Assembly (NCBI GenBank): GCA_027451165.1
Contig: DAIDJX010000018.1
Location: 1-21,907, forward strand
Direction of reading: 5' to 3'
Source of the DNA: Prolixibacteraceae bacterium
Lineage (GTDB): Bacteria; Bacteroidota; Bacteroidia; Bacteroidales; Prolixibacteraceae
DNA: 21,907 nucleotides
The translations under genes were made by a program, and so were the position numbers. Shown here piece by piece: positions 7,913 through 15,930 of this stretch; the first letter of the stretch is position 1, and each line of letters begins with the position of its first letter. The notes under the pieces were generated by a model. It was not told where the DNA came from and did not search any database. It saw nothing but the letters and a program-made list of their open reading frames with translations.

Positions 7913-7929
7913 AATTCCAGCATTACCGG

Positions 7930-8577
7930 CTACCTGAAATCAACGGTTTCCACACCCGGATAAGCTGATTTGTTAAAAGTAAATTCGGTATCTGAAACAG
8001 GTTGGTTGTTTTTAAAGTCATTGATATAGATACCGTAAAGATTACCATCTTTCCCATGGGTAACCAGGGAAAACAGCAGTTGCCTGTCTTTTTCAACACC
8101 AGCCACCATTTTCACGTATTCCCGGGTTTTATCCACCGGGAGCAGCTCCACGTATGAAATAGATTTTCCGCTGACTGTTTTTTCTTCCAGGAAACGGTAA
8201 TTAAACCCCTGCTGATAAACATTGAAAATGGTATTGGGATCTATTACTCCCTGCTCCTCGTCACCTGCAGATGAAATAGTCACCTGGTTGGCCTCTTTCA
8301 TATAATTCCAGACAGTCTGGCCGTCAGAGAAAACCTGCATCCCCATTTCAGGCAATTTTACCTGGTATTTCTTCCCTTTCATCAGGAGGGTGCCGTTGTT
8401 TTTATCATGGATATTCATTTTTGCATTTTCCATGGTAAAGGTAAAAGCAACGGAAATGGTCTGAAAGGACTGCATTTTTTTGCTTGCCTGTTCCAGAATG
8501 GTGCGTGCTTTCTGGTCATTCTGGGCTGTTGCCCCCAGAAACATAAGTGAGCAAACTATAAGAAGAAAATTTTTCAT
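7930..8577 (-). CDS. lolA: LolA-like outer-membrane lipoprotein carrier
   Basis: Periplasmic chaperone expected to carry lipoproteins from the inner to the outer membrane. The 215 residues begin with a cleavable signal peptide (MKNFLLIVCSLMFLGATAQ, cleavage near 17-19) and continue as a single LolA/LolB-fold domain: ARTILEQASKKMQSFQTISV at the N-terminus, then repeated beta strands such as GTLLMKGKKYQVKLPEMGMQV, FSDGQTVWNYMKEANQVTI, and the late ...FTFNKSAYPGVETVDFR. There is no lipobox cysteine, which argues for the soluble carrier and not LolB. It follows ftsK by 56 bp on the same strand and is probably co-transcribed. The ftsK-lolA order is also found in proteobacteria such as E. coli, which supports the assignment. 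Sequence identity to characterised LolA cannot be judged here. Confidence 0.85.
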   Translation of the reverse strand: MKNFLLIVCSLMFLGATAQNDQKARTILEQASKKMQSFQTISVAFTFTMENAKMNIHDKNNGTLLMKGKKYQVKLPEMGMQVFSDGQTVWNYMKEANQVTISSAGDEEQGVIDPNTIFNVYQQGFNYRFLEEKTVSGKSISYVELLPVDKTREYVKMVAGVEKDRQLLFSLVTHGKDGNLYGIYINDFKNNQPVSDTEFTFNKSAYPGVETVDFR

Positions 8578-8633
8578 TGAGAATCTCTATTAAACTGATT
8601 TACAAACTCTTAAAACTATTGTGATAAAAATTG

Positions 8634-11039
8634 TCAGATGTTCCGCAATAACTGTTCCAAACTATACTCATCCTGAATAAAGACCTGTCTGGGTTTACTG
8701 CCCTCCCCGGGACCCACTATTCCGGCTTTCTCCAGCTGGTCCATAATTCGCCCGGCGCGATTATACCCTATGGCGAGCTTGCGCTGGATAAGGGAGGTGG
8801 ACCCGGATTGGTGGATGACCACCAGTCGGGCTGCATCGTCAAACAATTCATCTTTATTGGAAAGATCAGTATCAGGTCCGCCCTCTTCCTGGTCGGTTTC
8901 TACTTCCGGCAGGAGGAAAGCTGTGGGGAAGCCCCGCTGTTCACCGATGAATTTACACACGTTTTCCACTTCATGGGTATCGATAAAGGCGCACTGCACG
9001 CGGGTCATGGAACTTCCGGAAGATACGAGCATATCGCCCTTACCAATCAGCTGGTTAGCGCCCGGCGTGTCCAGAATGGTTCTGGAATCAATCATAGACA
9101 CTACCTTGAAGGCCATCCTGGTAGGGAAATTGGCTTTAATGACACCGGTGATGATGTTGGTGGAAGGCCGCTGTGTGGCAATGATCATGTGAATACCGAC
9201 AGCCCTGGCTTTCTGTGCAATACGGGCAATGGGCATTTCTATTTCTTTTCCTGCGGTCATGATCAGGTCGGCAAACTCATCAATAATGACCACAATATAA
9301 GGAAGGAACCGGTGACCCTTTTCAGGATTGAGCCGACGTTGAACAAACTTATCGTTGTATTCCTTGATGGTCCTCACATTTACCTTTTTCAGCAGGTCGT
9401 AGCGGTCATCCATTTCGATGTTCAGGGAATTCAGGGTATATTTCACATTTTGTACATCACTGATGATTCCGTCAGGCTCACTGGGCAGTTTGGCGAGGTA
9501 ATGCTTTTCAAGGACAGTATAGAGGTTAAGCTCCACTTTCTTGGGATCGATGAACACGAATTTCAGCTCGGCCGGGTGCATTCTGTACACCAGCGACATG
9601 ATGATCACGTTGAGCCCGACCGATTTACCCTGGCCGGTAGCACCTGCCACCAGGATATGCGGCATTTTGGTCAGGTCAAAGGTGAAAGTTTCGTTGGAAA
9701 TGGTTTTCCCGAGCGCCACGGGCAATTCTGCAGTGGATTCCTGAAATTTCCTGGAGCCCAGGATAGATTTCATGGAAACGAGCGTCGGATTTTGGTTGGG
9801 AACCTCAATCCCGATCGTCCCGCGACCAGGAATCGGGGCAATGATCCGGATACCCAGGGCGGCCAGGCTCATGGCCAGGTCATCCTCCAGGTTTTTGATT
9901 TTCACGATCCGGATACCGGGCGCCGGAACAATTTCATACAGGGTAATCGTGGGGCCGATGGTTGCCCTGATTTTGGTAATTTCAATCTTATATTGGCGCA
10001 GGGTCTCCACGATCCTGTTTTTGTTGGAAACCAACTCTTCATTGGTAACCTCCACGTTTTCCGTTTTATGGTCATCCAAAAGATCCAGCGTCGGGAATTT
10101 GTAACCCGACAATTCAAGCCTTGGATCGTAGTTCCCCAAATCTCCCGGAACAATCTCTTCTTCATCATCCCCCCCGTCAACTTCTCCCTGGAAAGGAACA
10201 TCCGGCAATTTAACAGGCTGAAACACCTCCTGGTTGCCCGACTTGTCAATTTCAAATGGAAGATGGCTGCGATCATCTCCTTGATTATCAGGATCAAATA
10301 TCGCTGTAACTACGTTATCTTCTTCAATTACTTTGGATATAGGATTGTCATTAAAGGGTACAGGAACCGGTCTAACAACCTGATTCTTTGGCTTCTCCGG
10401 AGGCGCCGCGTTCGGTGACGCCTGCAGTTTGTGCTGAAGCCAGGGAAGAAAACTCCGGAAGGTCAGCGCAACTACCAGGAATCCGGTGGTCAGCATCAGC
10501 AGCCCCGTTCCGATTTTTCCCAACATGGAGCTGATCCAGTCGCTGGCAATAAATCCATATCTTCCGCCCGGGTAGATAAAAGTACCCCCTTTTGTCTTTT
10601 CGAATATCAATCCAAGGGTGATCGATAACCAGATGATGCTGAATACTGAAAGGAGGCTGTTTCTTCCGAAGTTGACCATTTTGCGACCGAGCAGCCGGAG
10701 GCCTGAGATGACCAGGAGGTAAATAAAAATAAAGGCGGAAATCCCGAATCCGCGGTTAATAATGACATCGGCCAGCCAGGCGCCTGTTTTACCGGCCTTG
10801 TTTTCCACTTTTATTTCCGGGTTGAAAACCAGTTCATGCCATTTGATGTCCAGTTTGCTCTGATCGGCATCTCCGGAAAAAAGAAAGGAGATAAACGCAA
10901 TCGTCAGATAGAAAGTAACCACAAAAATGACGATCGCTGTGGTCAAAAGGAAACGCGGGTCGGCGAAAAAAGCGGCGGGACCACGTTTTTCACCGGAGCG
11001 CCTGTTGTTTTTCTGTGGCTTTCGCGTTCCTGATGCCAT
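8634..11039 (-). CDS. ftsK: DNA translocase FtsK
   Basis: Septum-anchored hexameric ATPase that pumps DNA toward the division site and activates Xer recombination. The 801 residues comprise four N-terminal membrane segments (about 30-54, 98-115, 128-145, 174-195), a proline-rich and acidic linker (about 205-310, with GDDEEEIVPGD), an alpha/beta motor domain with Walker A GATGQGKS at 466-473 and Walker B VVIIDEFADL at 583-592 followed by IATQRPS, and a C-terminal winged-helix gamma domain from about 735 (AARLVVIHQSGSTSLIQRKL, GYNRAGRIMDQLE) that would read the KOPS-like polarity sequences. The linker is short compared with E. coli FtsK, as usual in Bacteroidota. The gene is intact, leads the ftsK-lolA unit, and lies close to xerD, its functional partner. 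Confidence 0.97.
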   Translation of the reverse strand: MASGTRKPQKNNRRSGEKRGPAAFFADPRFLLTTAIVIFVVTFYLTIAFISFLFSGDADQSKLDIKWHELVFNPEIKVENKAGKTGAWLADVIINRGFGISAFIFIYLLVISGLRLLGRKMVNFGRNSLLSVFSIIWLSITLGLIFEKTKGGTFIYPGGRYGFIASDWISSMLGKIGTGLLMLTTGFLVVALTFRSFLPWLQHKLQASPNAAPPEKPKNQVVRPVPVPFNDNPISKVIEEDNVVTAIFDPDNQGDDRSHLPFEIDKSGNQEVFQPVKLPDVPFQGEVDGGDDEEEIVPGDLGNYDPRLELSGYKFPTLDLLDDHKTENVEVTNEELVSNKNRIVETLRQYKIEITKIRATIGPTITLYEIVPAPGIRIVKIKNLEDDLAMSLAALGIRIIAPIPGRGTIGIEVPNQNPTLVSMKSILGSRKFQESTAELPVALGKTISNETFTFDLTKMPHILVAGATGQGKSVGLNVIIMSLVYRMHPAELKFVFIDPKKVELNLYTVLEKHYLAKLPSEPDGIISDVQNVKYTLNSLNIEMDDRYDLLKKVNVRTIKEYNDKFVQRRLNPEKGHRFLPYIVVIIDEFADLIMTAGKEIEMPIARIAQKARAVGIHMIIATQRPSTNIITGVIKANFPTRMAFKVVSMIDSRTILDTPGANQLIGKGDMLVSSGSSMTRVQCAFIDTHEVENVCKFIGEQRGFPTAFLLPEVETDQEEGGPDTDLSNKDELFDDAARLVVIHQSGSTSLIQRKLAIGYNRAGRIMDQLEKAGIVGPGEGSKPRQVFIQDEYSLEQLLRNI

Positions 11040-11067
11040 ATATTCACCTGTTTACAAAAATTAACGG

Positions 11068-11101
11068 CAAAAATAGCGTTTTTATTTCCGGCGCTTTCAA
11101 A
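11068..11101 (-). promoter_or_regulatory. Putative promoter for ftsK-lolA
   Basis: On the minus strand TATTTTTG (11075-11068) matches TAnnTTTG, and TTTG (11101-11098) lies upstream with a 22-bp spacer, slightly longer than the usual 18-20. Transcription would start near 11061, about 22 nt before the ftsK ATG. Confidence 0.5.
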
Positions 11102-11156
11102 CTACCTCCAAAACATATAAACAGCCGGAAAATATTTCCATACCTGACTATTAAAA

Positions 11157-11186
11157 TTTGTTAATTTGGATAATTTGCTAATTTTG
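11157..11186 (+). promoter_or_regulatory. Bacteroidota-type promoter for susC/susD
   Basis: TTTG (11157-11160), an 18-bp spacer and TAATTTTG (11179-11186) form a complete -33/-7 pair. The near-identical motif TAATTTG occurs twice more at 11162 and 11171, so three copies lie at 8-9 bp steps. Transcription would start near 11192, which rules out the upstream TTG at 11166 as a translation start and favours the ATG at 11229. Confidence 0.6.
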
Positions 11187-11228
11187 GCCCTTCTTAACAA
11201 TATGGTTAAAACGTTTAATAAAAGATCT

Positions 11229-14200
11229 ATGAGAAAAATTGGACTTTTGTTGCTTGCTGTAATCTTCACAGGTTTGCAGGCTTTAAATGCCCAGGGAAGG
11301 TTCGTTAGCGGGACTGTTACAAGTGCTGAAGACGGATCTACTATTCCCGGGGTTTCGGTGGTAGTTTCAGGTACTTCAATCGGTACGATTACCTCCATGG
11401 ATGGGACGTACAGGTTAAATGTCCCGGATGGATCCAAAACGCTGAGATTCTCTTTTGTAGGGATGAAAACAATTGAAGTTCCGATTACCGGAACAACAGT
11501 TAACGTCCAGATGGAAGTGGAAGCAATCGGGGTAGATGAAGTTATGGTGGTTGCTTACGGAACCTCCAAAAAATCTTCCTTTACCGGATCAGCAGAACGG
11601 TTGGACAATGAAAAACTGGCCAGGATTCAGACTGCTTCTGTTGCAAAATCATTGGAAGGGGCAGCTCCGGGTATTCAGGTAACCGGAGGAACCGGTCAGC
11701 CGGGATCCAGTGCTGCCATCCGCATCAGGGGTATCGGTTCTGTCAATGCCTCCAGCTCACCCTTGTATGTGGTAGACGGAGCTCCTTTTGACGGCAGCCT
11801 CAACTCCATCAACACCAATGACATCGAATCCATCACCGTATTGAAAGATGCCACCTCCGCAGCTCTTTACGGTGCCCGTGGCGCCAACGGGGTGATCATC
11901 ATCACCACCAAAAAAGGATCAGCCGGAAAATCAAGCATCACTTTTAAATCAAGCCTTGGCGCTGTGTCAAGAGCCATACCGGAATATGACCGGGTAAATG
12001 TGAAAGATTATTATGAACTGATGTGGGAAGGCTGGCGGAATGCATTGGTAAAAGCCAGTGGTTACACTCCTGAAAATGCAGCAGCCACGGCCAGTGGGGC
12101 AACCACCAGCGGTATTGTGGCCAAACTGGGTGGATACAACTCCTATGATGTCGCCAACGACAAACTGATCGGTACCGACGGGAAACTGAATCCTGCCGCC
12201 AAATTGTTGTATTATGACGATTGGAACGACGCACTGGCACAGACAGGGCTTCGCCAGGATTACAACCTGGCCCTCAGCGGTGGAAATGAAAAAAGCAGCT
12301 ATTACGCTTCTGTAGCTTATCTGGATGAAGAAGGAATGGTTAAATGGTCCAACTTCGACCGTCTTACTGCCCGTGTCGGCGCCAGCAGCCAGGTCAACAA
12401 ATGGCTGAAATTCGACGCTGTTCTGTCAGGTTCTTCTTCCAAACAATTGGGCTTCCTTGCAGAAGGGACCTATACCACCAACCCCTTCTATTATGGAAGG
12501 ATGATGGGACCGATCTATCCGATTTATCAGTACGACAAAAACGGGAACATTGTGCTCGATGGCAATGCCAACCCCATGTACGACCTCGGCGGCGGTTCTT
12601 CCATCTACAAATGGGCAGGTCATACCCGTCCCTATGCGGCCAACTCCAACCTGATCGTTACACTTCCAATGGATGAAAGGTCCACCAGGTCAAATACATT
12701 GTCGGCCCGCGTAGGCACTGAAATCACCTTCCTGAAAGATTTCAAATTCAGGTTTTCAGCCAATACCGACCTGAACAATTACTATCAGACAACTTACCAG
12801 AACTACCTTTACGCCGATGCTGAGTCAGTAAAAGGCCGTTCCACCAAAAGGTACACCATTGACAATTCATATACCATCAATGAAGTGCTTTCCTGGAGCA
12901 AACAGATGGGTGACCATAACCTGTCCATTCTGGCAGGACATGAAAATTACCTGATTAAGAGCTCTTATGTAACGGCTACCCGCACTGGATTCACCATTCC
13001 CACCACAGAACTGGTGGCTGCCGGCACCGCGGAAGGAAATTCATCAGCTTCTGACGAATATGCACTGGAAGGTTATCTTTCCCAGTTAAATTATGATTAT
13101 GCCGGGAGATATTACTTTTCCGGATCATTCCGCTACGACGGATCCTCCAGGTTCTACAAGGATGTCCGCTGGGGTTCCTTCTGGTCTTTGGGTGGTTCCT
13201 GGAGAATCAGTGAGGAAAACTTCATGAAAGACATCAGCTGGGTGGATAACCTGAAACTGAAGGTTTCTGCCGGGGAACAGGGCAACGATAACATCGGAAC
13301 CTACTATGGATGGCAGAGCTTGTACAGCATCGACGGAAACAACAATGCCAATTACAACGGTGCAGTACATTCCCAGCTGGCCAATAAAGATCTGAAATGG
13401 GAGAAAAACACCAACATCAACGTTGGTCTTGAATTTGGTATTTTCAACCGGATCAAGGGTGAAGTTGACCTCTTCAGAAGGGAATCCAGCAATCTGCTCT
13501 TCAGTGTGCCGCTGCCGCAATCCACAGGGATTTCCGCCAAATGGGGCAACATCGGAACGATGAACAACCAGGGTATTGAAGTGCAGTTGGCAGCTGATGT
13601 TCTGAGAATCAACGGATTCGTTTGGAACATCGATGTCAATGCCACCAGGTATACCAATGAAATCACCAAAATGCCGAAAGGTCCGGATGGCAAACCACAG
13701 GAAATCATTTCCGGTAATAAAAAGCTTTCCGAAGGTCATTCCATTTATGACTTCTGGCTGCGTGAATATGCAGGTGTAGATGAGACCGACGGTAGCGCTT
13801 TGTATTACTATGACGTGAAAGATGCCAACGGTAACATAACCGGCAGGGAAACCACCAAGGACCAGAATGCAGCCGGGTATTATTATATCAAAAGCTCTAT
13901 TCCCGATTTGTATGGCGGTATTACCAACAGTTTCAGCTGGAAAGGACTTGAACTTTCCGCGTTGGTTACCTACCAGTTTGGAGGCTATATCTATGATACC
14001 GGATGGGCAGGATTGATGCACACCGGTGCTTTTGGTACCCATTGGTCTTCCGACATTCTGAAAAGATGGCAGAAAGCCGGCGACAAAACGGATGTTCCAC
14101 GTCTGCAGAACAACTATGTTGCTGCAACCGCAGCTTCTTCGCGTTACCTGACTGGTGCCAGCTTCTGGTCTCTCCGTAATGTAACGTTATCCTATACCCT

Positions 14201-14381
14201 TCCCTCCAAGTGGATGAAACCGCTGGACATCCAGTCGGCCAGGATTTTTGCCACCGGCGACAACCTGGGCATGAAATCCAAACGCAAAGGCTTGGATCCC
14301 CAGCAGTCTTTCGCTGGTAATTTCGATTACACCTATGTTCCCAGCAGGATCATCAGTTTTGGTGTTAACGTAACATTCTAA
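11229..14381 (+). CDS. SusC/RagA-family TonB-linked outer-membrane transporter
   Basis: Large TonB-dependent transporter that forms the barrel of a SusCD pair, importing oligosaccharides or peptides across the outer membrane. From the ATG at 11229 it has 1050 residues: signal peptide MRKIGLLLLAVIFTGLQALNAQ, a carboxypeptidase-regulatory-like domain at about 26-90 (VSGTVTSAEDGSTIPGVSV), a TonB-box-like segment near 107-118 (DEVMVVAYGTSKK), a plug at about 120-235 (AAIRIRGIGSVNASSSPLYV, ATSAALYGARGANGVIIITT), and a barrel ending in GVNVTF with a terminal aromatic residue. An alternative ATG at 11202 would add nine residues but leave almost no leader after the predicted promoter. susD starts 5 bp after its stop. 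No STN domain is present, so it is not a FecR-signalling receptor. Substrate unknown. Confidence 0.95.
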   Translation: MRKIGLLLLAVIFTGLQALNAQGRFVSGTVTSAEDGSTIPGVSVVVSGTSIGTITSMDGTYRLNVPDGSKTLRFSFVGMKTIEVPITGTTVNVQMEVEAIGVDEVMVVAYGTSKKSSFTGSAERLDNEKLARIQTASVAKSLEGAAPGIQVTGGTGQPGSSAAIRIRGIGSVNASSSPLYVVDGAPFDGSLNSINTNDIESITVLKDATSAALYGARGANGVIIITTKKGSAGKSSITFKSSLGAVSRAIPEYDRVNVKDYYELMWEGWRNALVKASGYTPENAAATASGATTSGIVAKLGGYNSYDVANDKLIGTDGKLNPAAKLLYYDDWNDALAQTGLRQDYNLALSGGNEKSSYYASVAYLDEEGMVKWSNFDRLTARVGASSQVNKWLKFDAVLSGSSSKQLGFLAEGTYTTNPFYYGRMMGPIYPIYQYDKNGNIVLDGNANPMYDLGGGSSIYKWAGHTRPYAANSNLIVTLPMDERSTRSNTLSARVGTEITFLKDFKFRFSANTDLNNYYQTTYQNYLYADAESVKGRSTKRYTIDNSYTINEVLSWSKQMGDHNLSILAGHENYLIKSSYVTATRTGFTIPTTELVAAGTAEGNSSASDEYALEGYLSQLNYDYAGRYYFSGSFRYDGSSRFYKDVRWGSFWSLGGSWRISEENFMKDISWVDNLKLKVSAGEQGNDNIGTYYGWQSLYSIDGNNNANYNGAVHSQLANKDLKWEKNTNINVGLEFGIFNRIKGEVDLFRRESSNLLFSVPLPQSTGISAKWGNIGTMNNQGIEVQLAADVLRINGFVWNIDVNATRYTNEITKMPKGPDGKPQEIISGNKKLSEGHSIYDFWLREYAGVDETDGSALYYYDVKDANGNITGRETTKDQNAAGYYYIKSSIPDLYGGITNSFSWKGLELSALVTYQFGGYIYDTGWAGLMHTGAFGTHWSSDILKRWQKAGDKTDVPRLQNNYVAATAASSRYLTGASFWSLRNVTLSYTLPSKWMKPLDIQSARIFATGDNLGMKSKRKGLDPQQSFAGNFDYTYVPSRIISFGVNVTF

Positions 14382-14386
14382 AAGAA

Positions 14387-15838
14387 ATGAACATGAAAAA
14401 AATAATATTCGTTATAGCAAGTTTTTCCTTGCTTTTGTTCAACAACAGTTGCAAGGACGATTACCTGGAAAGGGTACCCACGGCGAGCGTCGCAGAATCT
14501 GACATTTTTGCCACCGTAACAGGGGTAAATACCGTTCTTGAAGGTATACACCGCTCTACCTACAGGTTTTATTCAACGCATGACAGGTTTGGTCAGAAAT
14601 CCGTTGATATGGCCGTTGATTTAATGGGTGAAGATATGTATCAGACCGAACGTGGCTATGGCTGGTTTGTATCCTGGTACCAGTACATCGAACACCGCAA
14701 CATCAACTCAGCCAACCTGGAATGGGTGTGGTCTTACTACTATGACATCATTGACAATGCCAACGCCATTTTGGCCAACATTGACAAGGCTTCCGATGTG
14801 GCACTCTATACCGCCAAAGTAAACAACATCAAGGGCCAGGCATTAACCTACAGGGCACACAGCCTCTATAACCTGGTACAGCTTTATGCCGATCGCTATG
14901 TACCCGGTGGCGCCAATACCCACCTGGGAGTTCCGCTTCCGCTGGTCCCCACGCAGGATGCCCTTCCAAGAGCTACGGTTGCAGAAGTATATGCCCAGAT
15001 CAATTCTGATCTCGACGCTGCCATTGCTGCCTTCGGCGCTGCCTCCAGTGTTTCCAGGCCCAGCAAAATGGAGATCAACATCAACGTAGCCAAGGCAGTC
15101 AAGGCCCGCGTGGCATTGACCATCGGACAGTATGCCACTGCCGAGACCATGGCCAAGGAAGCGAGAACAGGTTTCGCTTTAACAACCAAGTATGACAGCG
15201 GCTTCCGGGACATTAACGATACGGAATGGATCTGGGGCGCTGACCTGATTACGGAACAGCAGACCAGCTACGCTTCTTTCTTTTCCCAAATGGATCCGTA
15301 CTTCGGAGGTTATGCCACCCTGGGTAACCATAAACTGGCCAGCACAACTATTTACGATTTCATGTCAGCCACCGACGTACGTAAGTCTCTTTTTGTTACC
15401 ATTTCCGGCAAACCGAGAGTGGGCAAGAAATTCACCGGAAACGGCGAATGGACGAATGACTATGTCTTTATCAGATCGGGTGAAATGTACCTGATCGAAG
15501 CAGAAGCCCAGGCCCGCCAAGGTAAGGATGCCGATGCACAAACCACCATTTTCAACCTGGTTTCAGTCAGGGATAAGAACTATGTCAAACCCACCCTTAC
15601 CGGTACTGCCCTGATCGACCACATCCTGATGCAGCGCCGTTGCGAACTCTGGGGTGATGGACAACGGTTATTTGACATCAAACGGTTGAACATCGATATG
15701 GACCGGAAAGGCAAAGGTCATACTGAATCCCTCTGGAGCGCAGCAGGATTTTTCCCTGCCGGTGATAAAAACTTCACTTTCCTGATCCCAAAACAGGAAA
15801 TTGACGCCAACCCGAAGATGGTACAGAATCCATTGTAA
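14387..15838 (+). CDS. SusD/RagB-family substrate-binding lipoprotein
   Basis: Surface lipoprotein that caps the SusC barrel and binds the nutrient. The 483 residues begin MNMKKIIFVIASFSLLLFNNSC, a lipoprotein signal with the acylated cysteine at 22; the lipobox NNSC is weak at -3 but the following KDDYLE is typical of SusD proteins. The N-terminal SusD-like domain (about 22-230) includes ...NINSANLEWVWSYYYDIIDNAN... and the TPR-like ALTYRAHSLYNLVQLYADRY; the C-terminal RagB/SusD domain carries EMYLIEAEAQARQG and ILMQRRCELWGDGQRLFDIKR, the usual end-of-protein signatures. It starts 5 bp after susC and is translationally close-coupled. A strong terminator follows. No glycoside hydrolase or peptidase is adjacent to hint at the ligand. 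Confidence 0.95.
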   Translation: MNMKKIIFVIASFSLLLFNNSCKDDYLERVPTASVAESDIFATVTGVNTVLEGIHRSTYRFYSTHDRFGQKSVDMAVDLMGEDMYQTERGYGWFVSWYQYIEHRNINSANLEWVWSYYYDIIDNANAILANIDKASDVALYTAKVNNIKGQALTYRAHSLYNLVQLYADRYVPGGANTHLGVPLPLVPTQDALPRATVAEVYAQINSDLDAAIAAFGAASSVSRPSKMEININVAKAVKARVALTIGQYATAETMAKEARTGFALTTKYDSGFRDINDTEWIWGADLITEQQTSYASFFSQMDPYFGGYATLGNHKLASTTIYDFMSATDVRKSLFVTISGKPRVGKKFTGNGEWTNDYVFIRSGEMYLIEAEAQARQGKDADAQTTIFNLVSVRDKNYVKPTLTGTALIDHILMQRRCELWGDGQRLFDIKRLNIDMDRKGKGHTESLWSAAGFFPAGDKNFTFLIPKQEIDANPKMVQNPL

Positions 15839-15860
15839 AATATTTGTTTTAAATAAAATC

Positions 15861-15899
15861 AAACAGGGGCTGAAAATTTTCAGCCCCTGTTTAATTTTT
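15861..15899 (+). terminator. Perfect 32-bp palindromic terminator after susD
   Basis: AAACAGGGGCTGAAAA (15861-15876) is followed directly by its exact reverse complement TTTTCAGCCCCTGTTT (15877-15892) and then AATTTTT. The RNA would form a GC-rich stem with an A/U apex and a U-rich tail, ending the susCD transcript. On the minus strand the tail is weaker (GATTTTATTT), so bidirectional action is possible. Confidence 0.85.
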
Positions 15900-15930
15900 G
15901 TATATTAATAGCCTCCAAATCGAACCTTGT

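Noticed and set aside
8808..10418. A 536-codon open frame on the plus strand opposite ftsK
   Set aside because: It is the antisense shadow of ftsK, whose domains are all intact. The predicted protein is histidine- and aspartate-rich low-quality sequence with no recognisable domain or leader.
11166..11228. TTG or ATG (11202) extensions of the SusC N-terminus
   Set aside because: The TTG at 11166 lies inside the predicted promoter and 11202 would leave about 10 nt of leader. The ATG at 11229 starts a clean signal peptide. The 11202 start is not fully excluded.
13125..14042. A 305-codon open frame antisense to susC
   Set aside because: It overlaps the continuous SusC barrel and its translation resembles no protein family.
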